From CAWEPK01 sp963835595 (GTDB lineage Bacteria > Desulfobacterota > Syntrophorhabdia > Syntrophorhabdales > WCHB1-27): 64,000 bases of DNA. Below are positions 59,516-64,000 of the stretch, one piece after another. Where the stretch lies: positions 1,178,001-1,242,000 of the forward strand of contig CAWIGL010000002.1 of NCBI GenBank assembly GCA_963835595.1, in the 5' to 3' direction. A program made the translations under genes and the position numbers. Within the stretch, counting starts at the first letter, position 1. Every line of letters begins with the position of its first letter. The notes beneath the pieces are model-generated. The model did not search any database. It was given only the letters and a program-made list of their open reading frames with translations, and was not told where the DNA came from.

Positions 59516-59901
59516 TGGCACAGGGACCGTACAGCGACAAGGTCATGGACCACTTCATGCACCCCAGGAACATGGGCGAGATAGAAGACCCCAGCGGCGT
59601 GGGAGAAGTGGGAAACCCCGCCTGCGGCGACGTGATGCGCCTCTACCTCAAGATAGAAGACGGCAAGATCGTCGACGCCAAGTTCAAGACATTCGGATGC
59701 GGCGCTGCGATTGCGTCATCGAGCATGACGACGGAGCTTATAAAGGGCAAGTCGATAGACGAGGCCCTTGAGATATCGAACCAGGCGGTCGCCGAGGCCC
59801 TGGGCGGCCTGCCGCCCGCGAAACAGCACTGCTCCGTCCTTGCCGAAGACGCGCTGCGGGCAGCGCTTGAGGACTACAGGAAAAAGCAGCAGGGCGCCTA
59901 G
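59515..59901 (+). CDS. iscU: Iron-sulfur cluster assembly scaffold IscU
   Basis: This 128-residue scaffold assembles [2Fe-2S] clusters and hands them to apo-proteins. Cluster ligands are Cys37 (GNPACGDVM, with Asp39 beside it), Cys62 (FGCGAAIASSS) and Cys106 in KQHCSVLAEDAL. It lacks an NFU domain. It follows the IscS-like gene with overlapping stop and start, and a strong terminator ends the two-gene unit. Confidence 0.93.
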   Translation: MAQGPYSDKVMDHFMHPRNMGEIEDPSGVGEVGNPACGDVMRLYLKIEDGKIVDAKFKTFGCGAAIASSSMTTELIKGKSIDEALEISNQAVAEALGGLPPAKQHCSVLAEDALRAALEDYRKKQQGA

Positions 59902-59928
59902 ATACGCTGCGGCTCACAGAGACCAAAA

Positions 59929-59954
59929 GGCGCCCGGTCCGGGCGCCTTTTTTT
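59929..59954 (+). terminator. Rho-independent terminator after iscU
   Basis: GGCGCCCG (59929-59936) and CGGGCGCC (59940-59947) form a perfect 8-bp stem over a 3-base loop, directly followed by seven T residues. It ends the iscS-like/iscU transcript. Confidence 0.92.
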
Positions 59955-60043
59955 ATGATATCTAACCGGGCCTGCTTTGGGCATTGTATATGATACGTGC
60001 GGAGGGCATAGCGGAATGGGGTCGCCAAAGGGTTTGTCTTTAT

Positions 60044-60187
60044 GGGGGGTCCGGGGGTGGCCGGAGAGATTTTCGATGGAAAATGCGTAGACCCCGAAGG
60101 TGCGCGGCGGAGCGTACTGTTTTTGTACGTGAGCACGCTGCACCAAGGGATCGCCCGCATTTGCCGCGAAAAGATCCCGGACCCCCC
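60044..60187. repeat. Structured intergenic element with nested inverted repeats
   Basis: The outer arms GGGGGGTCCGGG (60044-60055) and CCCGGACCCCCC (60176-60187) are perfect 12-bp complements. Inside are ATTTTC-GATG-GAAAAT (60069-60084), GGTGC / GCACC (60099-60103 with 60140-60144) enclosing CGTAC-N7-GTACG (60113-60129), and GGGATC / GATCCC (60147-60152 with 60173-60178). It looks like a folded non-coding element rather than a terminator. No promoter for a small RNA is obvious. Confidence 0.65.
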
Positions 60188-60253
60188 GGTGCCGTGTAAC
60201 GGCGTATAAGAGCCGTGGCGTTTTGACTTTGATACCTGCTTAGGATAGATTGG

Positions 60254-61303
60254 ATGTTTATGCGACGACTTATCATGGGCATATGGAAAGGGGAAGCGCC
60301 CCTTGCGAGGGCCACCTTCTTCCTGCCCCTCTTTGCGCTGGCCTGCCTCTACAGGGTTTGCCTAGCCGCGCGTGAGCTGTGCTATGCAACGGGCCTTGCG
60401 AGGACGGAGCGGGCACCCGTCCCCGTGATAAGCGTCGGCAACCTGTCCCTCGGCGGGACGGGCAAGACCCCCGTCGTGGAGCGCCTTGCGGGGATGCTGA
60501 AGGAGAGGGGCTTTCGTCCGGGGATCGTGACGCTCGGATACGGGAAGGCCAAAAAGGGTGCTTTCGCGGTAGACATCCGTGCGGATACGGCAGTCAGCGC
60601 AGGCGACGAGCCTTTGATGCTGGCGAGGAGGACCGGCCTTCCCGTGCTCGTGGGGAAGAAGAGGATCGAGGGGATACGCATGGGCGTGCGCGACTTCGGC
60701 ATAGACCTGGCCATACTCGACGACGGGGCGCAGGTGAAAAACGTGCGCAAGGACGCGGAGATCATCGTCCTCGACGGCAGCGCGCCCGATGCGGCGCTGC
60801 ATTTGTTTCCCCTCGGTTTTTTGCGGGAGCCGCTTGAAATGGCGAAAAAAGCCGATATAATATTGGTCAGCAAAGGCGAGGCGGACAGCCGCACAAAGAA
60901 ACTGGCGGCGGGCATACCGGTCTTTCGCGTCCGGTACCGGCCCCTGCACCTGTGCCGCTTGAGCGACCGCGCAACGGTCGATTACCGGTCGATGCGGGGG
61001 AAGAGAGTGCTCGCCTTTTCCGGGCTGGGGGATAACCGCTCGTTTTTTGGTCTGCTCCGGGACATAGGCGCCGACGTGGCGGAGACGCTCGAGTTCCCCG
61101 ACCATTACCGCTACCGGGCGGCGGACCTGAGGCGCATCGAGTCCTTTCACAATGTTGAAATGGCGGTAACCACCGAGAAGGACGCAGTCAGGATCGAGGG
61201 CATGGAAGCGGGCGAAAACATCTTTTATCTCTGCATCGAGGCGGAGTTCGACGCGCCGGAGGCGCTGATCGAGCGCCTCTGCAAGAAGGTGAGGAAGAGA
61301 TGA
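60254..61303 (+). CDS. lpxK: Tetraacyldisaccharide 4'-kinase (lipid A synthesis)
   Basis: The 349-residue membrane-associated kinase phosphorylates the 4' position of the lipid A disaccharide. The P-loop is VISVGNLSLGGTGKTPVVER, and LDDGAQVKN corresponds to the DDGxQH motif, here with Val instead of His. A C-terminal FPDHYRYRAADL and TTEKDAVRI are typical. The first 40 residues contain the membrane-binding helix. ATG 60254 is used (a second in-frame ATG is at 60260). It shows the organism makes lipopolysaccharide. The stop overlaps leuA by 4 bases. Confidence 0.88.
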   Translation: MFMRRLIMGIWKGEAPLARATFFLPLFALACLYRVCLAARELCYATGLARTERAPVPVISVGNLSLGGTGKTPVVERLAGMLKERGFRPGIVTLGYGKAKKGAFAVDIRADTAVSAGDEPLMLARRTGLPVLVGKKRIEGIRMGVRDFGIDLAILDDGAQVKNVRKDAEIIVLDGSAPDAALHLFPLGFLREPLEMAKKADIILVSKGEADSRTKKLAAGIPVFRVRYRPLHLCRLSDRATVDYRSMRGKRVLAFSGLGDNRSFFGLLRDIGADVAETLEFPDHYRYRAADLRRIESFHNVEMAVTTEKDAVRIEGMEAGENIFYLCIEAEFDAPEALIERLCKKVRKR

Positions 61304-62829
61304 CGGACCACGTGTACATTTTCGACACTACCTTGAGGGACGGCGAGCAGTCGCCGGGCAACACGATGAACGCCCAGGAAAAGCTCCGCGTTGCGAAGCA
61401 ACTGGAGGCCCTCGGCGTCGATATCATAGAGGCGGGCTTTCCCATCGCATCCGATGGCGACTTCGAGTCGGTCAGGCAGATCGCGGCGATGGTGAAAAAC
61501 AGCCAGGTCGCCGGCCTCGCCAGGGCGAACAACGGGGACATCGACAGGGCGTGGGAGGCGGTAAAAGGGGCGGCCGATCCCAGGATTCATACGTTCATCT
61601 CCACCTCCGACATCCACCTCAAGTACCAGATCAAGAAGACCCGTGACGAGGTGGTCAGGATTGCCGGGGACTCGGTCAGGAGGGCGAAGAGATATACGGA
61701 CAATGTCGAGTTCTCCGCGATGGACGCGACGAGGACCGACCGGGACTACCTTTGCAAGGTGCTGGCCGTCGCTATCGACGCTGGGGCCACTACGGTAAAC
61801 ATCCCTGACACGGTGGGCTACGCGGTCCCCGATGAGTTCGCGGCCCTGATCCGCTACGTCATGGAGCACGTCCCCAACATCTCGAAGGCCGTCGTCAGCA
61901 CGCACTGCCACAACGACCTGGGGCTTGCCGTCGCCAACTCGATTGCGGGCGTCCGGGCAGGGGCGAGGCAGGTCGAGTGCACGATCAACGGCATCGGCGA
62001 GCGCTCGGGCAACGCGGCCCTCGAAGAGGTCGTGATGATCTTAAGGACCCGCAAGGAGCTCTTTTGCCTCGACACGGGCATCGTGAGCGAGAAGATCTAC
62101 CCGACGAGCAGGCTCATCACCTCCGTCACGGGCGCGCCCGTCCAGCCGAACAAGGCGGTCGTGGGCGCAAACGCCTTTGCCCATGAGTCGGGCATCCACC
62201 AGGACGGGTTGCTCAAGGCAAGGCTGACCTACGAGATCATGACGCCCCAGTCGGTCGGCATCCCCAAAAGCTCGCTGATCCTCGGCAAGCATTCGGGAAG
62301 GCACGCCTTCAGGGACAGGATAGAGGACCTGGGGTACTCGCTCAACGACAAGGAGCTGAACCTCGCCTTCAAGAGGTTCAAGGTCCTGGCGGACATGAAG
62401 AAGGACGTATACGACGAGGACATAGAGATGATTATCATGGACGAGATCGTCCGCGTCCCCGAAAAATACAGGCTTGCTTACCTGAGCGTCGTCTGCGGCA
62501 ACATGGCTATCCCGACGGCTACGGTAAAGATAGAGGTCGAGGGGCAGATGCACCAGGAGGCCGGCTACGGCGACGGGCCTGTAGACGCAACCCTCAAGGC
62601 GATACAGAAGATCATCAGGACGAACAGCAAGCTCGTCAAATTCTACGTCAACGCCATAACGGGCGGCACGGACGCCCAGGGCGAGGTCTTCATCAAGCTG
62701 GAAGAGAAGGGCTCGACGGTCATCGGGAAAGGGGCCGATACGGACGTTATAGTCGCCTCCGGGAAGGCATACATAAATGCGCTTAACAAGCTCGATTTCG
62801 TAAAAAAGAGAAAGGCGAAGGGGTTCTAG
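61300..62829 (+). CDS. leuA: 2-isopropylmalate synthase
   Basis: This 509-residue enzyme condenses acetyl-CoA with 2-oxoisovalerate at the start of leucine synthesis. It has the catalytic TIM barrel with TTLRDGEQSPGNTM (metal-binding Asp), STHCHNDLGLAVANS (metal-binding His pair) and INGIGERSGNAALEEVVM. HESGIHQDGLLKA marks the linker, and a C-terminal LeuA allosteric domain (GDGPVDATLKAI) for leucine feedback follows. The start overlaps the lpxK stop (ATGA), an unusual link of lipid A and leucine genes in one transcript. Confidence 0.94.
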   Translation: MTDHVYIFDTTLRDGEQSPGNTMNAQEKLRVAKQLEALGVDIIEAGFPIASDGDFESVRQIAAMVKNSQVAGLARANNGDIDRAWEAVKGAADPRIHTFISTSDIHLKYQIKKTRDEVVRIAGDSVRRAKRYTDNVEFSAMDATRTDRDYLCKVLAVAIDAGATTVNIPDTVGYAVPDEFAALIRYVMEHVPNISKAVVSTHCHNDLGLAVANSIAGVRAGARQVECTINGIGERSGNAALEEVVMILRTRKELFCLDTGIVSEKIYPTSRLITSVTGAPVQPNKAVVGANAFAHESGIHQDGLLKARLTYEIMTPQSVGIPKSSLILGKHSGRHAFRDRIEDLGYSLNDKELNLAFKRFKVLADMKKDVYDEDIEMIIMDEIVRVPEKYRLAYLSVVCGNMAIPTATVKIEVEGQMHQEAGYGDGPVDATLKAIQKIIRTNSKLVKFYVNAITGGTDAQGEVFIKLEEKGSTVIGKGADTDVIVASGKAYINALNKLDFVKKRKAKGF

Positions 62830-62831
62830 AG

Positions 62832-64000
62832 ATGGGCATGACGATTACGGAAAAGATACTGGCGGCCCACGCGGGGAAGAAGTGCGTGGAGGCAGGGGAG
62901 ATCGTCGAGGCAAAGGTCGATCTCGCCCTGGCGAACGACATCACTGCGCCGCTCTCCCTTGAAGAGTTCGACAAGTCGGGGGCGAAATCCGTCTTCGACC
63001 CTGAGCGGGTCGTCCTGGTGATGGACCATTTCACGCCGAACAAGGACATCCTCTCGGCGCAGAACTGCAAGACGATCCGGGAGTTTGCCGCGCGGCACGC
63101 CATCACGCACTTCTACGAAGGCGGCGCGTGCGGCATCGAGCACGCCCTGCTGCCTGAGCAGGGCCTCGTATCGCCTGGGGACGTCGTGGTCGGGGCCGAC
63201 AGCCACACGTGCACCTACGGCGCGCTCAACGCGTTCTCGACGGGCGTAGGCAGCTCGGACCTCACCTACGCGATGGTGCGCGGCGCCCTCTGGTTCAAGG
63301 TGCCCCAAAGCGTAAAATTAGTCTGCACGGGCAAGTGGCAGAAGTGGGTTGCGGGAAAGGACCTGATCCTCCACATCATCGGCTTGATCGGCGTCGAGGG
63401 CGCGCGGTACGAGGCGATGGAGTTCGACGGCGAGGCCGTCGAGGCCCTCTCTATCGATTCGAGGCTCACCGTCGCGAACATGGTGATCGAGGCTGGCGCG
63501 AAGAACGGCGTATTCAGGGCGGATAAAAAGGCCCTCGATTACCTTGCGGGGCGCGCAAAAAGGCCCCCCAGGGTCGTCGAGGCGGACGCGGACGCCCGAT
63601 ACCGGGACATAATCGAGATCGACGTAAGCAGGATAGGGCCGCAGGTCGCCTTCCCCTTCCTCCCGTCGAACGTGAGGAACGCGGAGGATGCAGGGCATAT
63701 AGCCATAGACCAGGCGGTCATCGGCTCGTGCACGAACGGGAGGCTCGAAGACCTGGAGACTGCCGCGCAGATCCTCAAAGGGAAAAGGGTCGCAAAGGGC
63801 GTGCGCTGCATCATTATCCCCGCCACCCCGGCCATCTACCGGGAGGCCCTCGCACGGGGCTACTTCGACATCTACCTCGATGCGGGCTGCATCATCTCGC
63901 CGCCTACGTGCGGGCCTTGCCTTGGCGGCCACATGGGCGTGCTTGCGCGCGGAGAGCGGGCCGTATCGACGACCAACAGGAATTTCGTGGGGCGCATGGG
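62832..64000 (+). CDS. leuC: 3-isopropylmalate dehydratase large subunit (partial, cut by window end)
   Basis: 389 residues of this aconitase-family subunit are visible; the C-terminus lies beyond base 64000. It isomerises isopropylmalate with LeuD. It has GGACGIEHALLPEQGLV, VGADSHTCTYGALN, IGSCTNGRLEDL and PPTCGPCLGGHMG, the last two supplying the [4Fe-4S] cysteines. The sequence is of the HacA/LeuC2 type common in anaerobes. ATG 62832 is 2 bases after the leuA stop; ATG 62838 is an alternative. Confidence 0.93.
   Translation, partial: MGMTITEKILAAHAGKKCVEAGEIVEAKVDLALANDITAPLSLEEFDKSGAKSVFDPERVVLVMDHFTPNKDILSAQNCKTIREFAARHAITHFYEGGACGIEHALLPEQGLVSPGDVVVGADSHTCTYGALNAFSTGVGSSDLTYAMVRGALWFKVPQSVKLVCTGKWQKWVAGKDLILHIIGLIGVEGARYEAMEFDGEAVEALSIDSRLTVANMVIEAGAKNGVFRADKKALDYLAGRAKRPPRVVEADADARYRDIIEIDVSRIGPQVAFPFLPSNVRNAEDAGHIAIDQAVIGSCTNGRLEDLETAAQILKGKRVAKGVRCIIIPATPAIYREALARGYFDIYLDAGCIISPPTCGPCLGGHMGVLARGERAVSTTNRNFVGRM

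Noticed and set aside
1..64000. CRISPR arrays, rRNA genes and prophage blocks
   Set aside because: No regularly spaced repeats, no ribosomal RNA sequence and no run of phage structural genes was seen; the HigB-like Gp49 homology alone is not phage evidence.

Overview
The window is a GC-rich (about 60 percent), densely coded chromosome segment from what looks like an obligately anaerobic, Gram-negative bacterium, most like the syntrophic or sulfate-reducing former Deltaproteobacteria (Syntrophorhabdus-like; inference from gene content). The evidence is an outer-membrane gene set (lpxK, TolC-type channel, lspA), a selenocysteine tRNA, TRAP and Liv transporters, a 4-hydroxybenzoyl-CoA-reductase-type enzyme, a BioB lacking two usual cluster ligands, and an IscS/IscU pair in which the desulfurase lacks its PLP lysine.

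Region 1 (1-12642): a truncated amino-acid-type ABC binding protein, then a PAS histidine kinase and an NtrC-family activator. Next comes a plus-strand operon behind a good sigma-54 promoter (4456-4472): three subunits of a 4-hydroxybenzoyl-CoA-reductase-like enzyme, a complete TRAP transporter (small permease, large permease, binding protein) and a PaaK-like CoA ligase. Uptake, CoA activation and reductive dehydroxylation of an aromatic acid is a coherent reading. Region 2 (12695-20069, minus strand): a Liv-type ABC operon (binding protein, livH, livM, livG, livF) followed by a GntR regulator, a CoA-acylating aldehyde dehydrogenase and a ferritin-like protein. A DDE insertion sequence (20206-21560), flanked by a 16-bp direct repeat, has landed just upstream of its promoter.

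Region 3 (21677-30147): a GlcG/HbpS-type exported protein, tRNA-Sec, a lipoprotein trypsin-like protease and a minus-strand run of poorly known genes (DUF2284, LpdD-like, duplicated NIPSNAP-like, DUF4922, double-domain glycosyltransferase). A DUF523/DUF1722 protein and an orphan tungstate-type binding protein with a candidate operator follow. Region 4 (30231-43570): trpS, an Rrf2 regulator with cysK, a CusCBA-type metal efflux operon bracketed by two related YtkA-like periplasmic proteins, bioB, an exported Pcm, a HigBA-type toxin-antitoxin pair and a winged-helix-like protein.

Region 5 (43659-64000): a MoxR ATPase / VWA pair with cysteine motifs, plsY, lspA, ileS, a LUD protein, an EF-hand protein, an HAD phosphatase, a broken adenine deaminase, serA with a class V aminotransferase, the iscS-like/iscU pair, lpxK, leuA and leuC (cut by the window edge).

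Two things recur at larger scale. First, five genes are broken by single-base indels (six in all) although both reading-frame halves are well conserved, which suggests uncorrected sequencing indels or recent decay. Second, several intergenic spaces hold strong hairpin structures, including a roughly 200-250 bp repeat present twice in opposite orientation (41839-42041 and 52714-52959).
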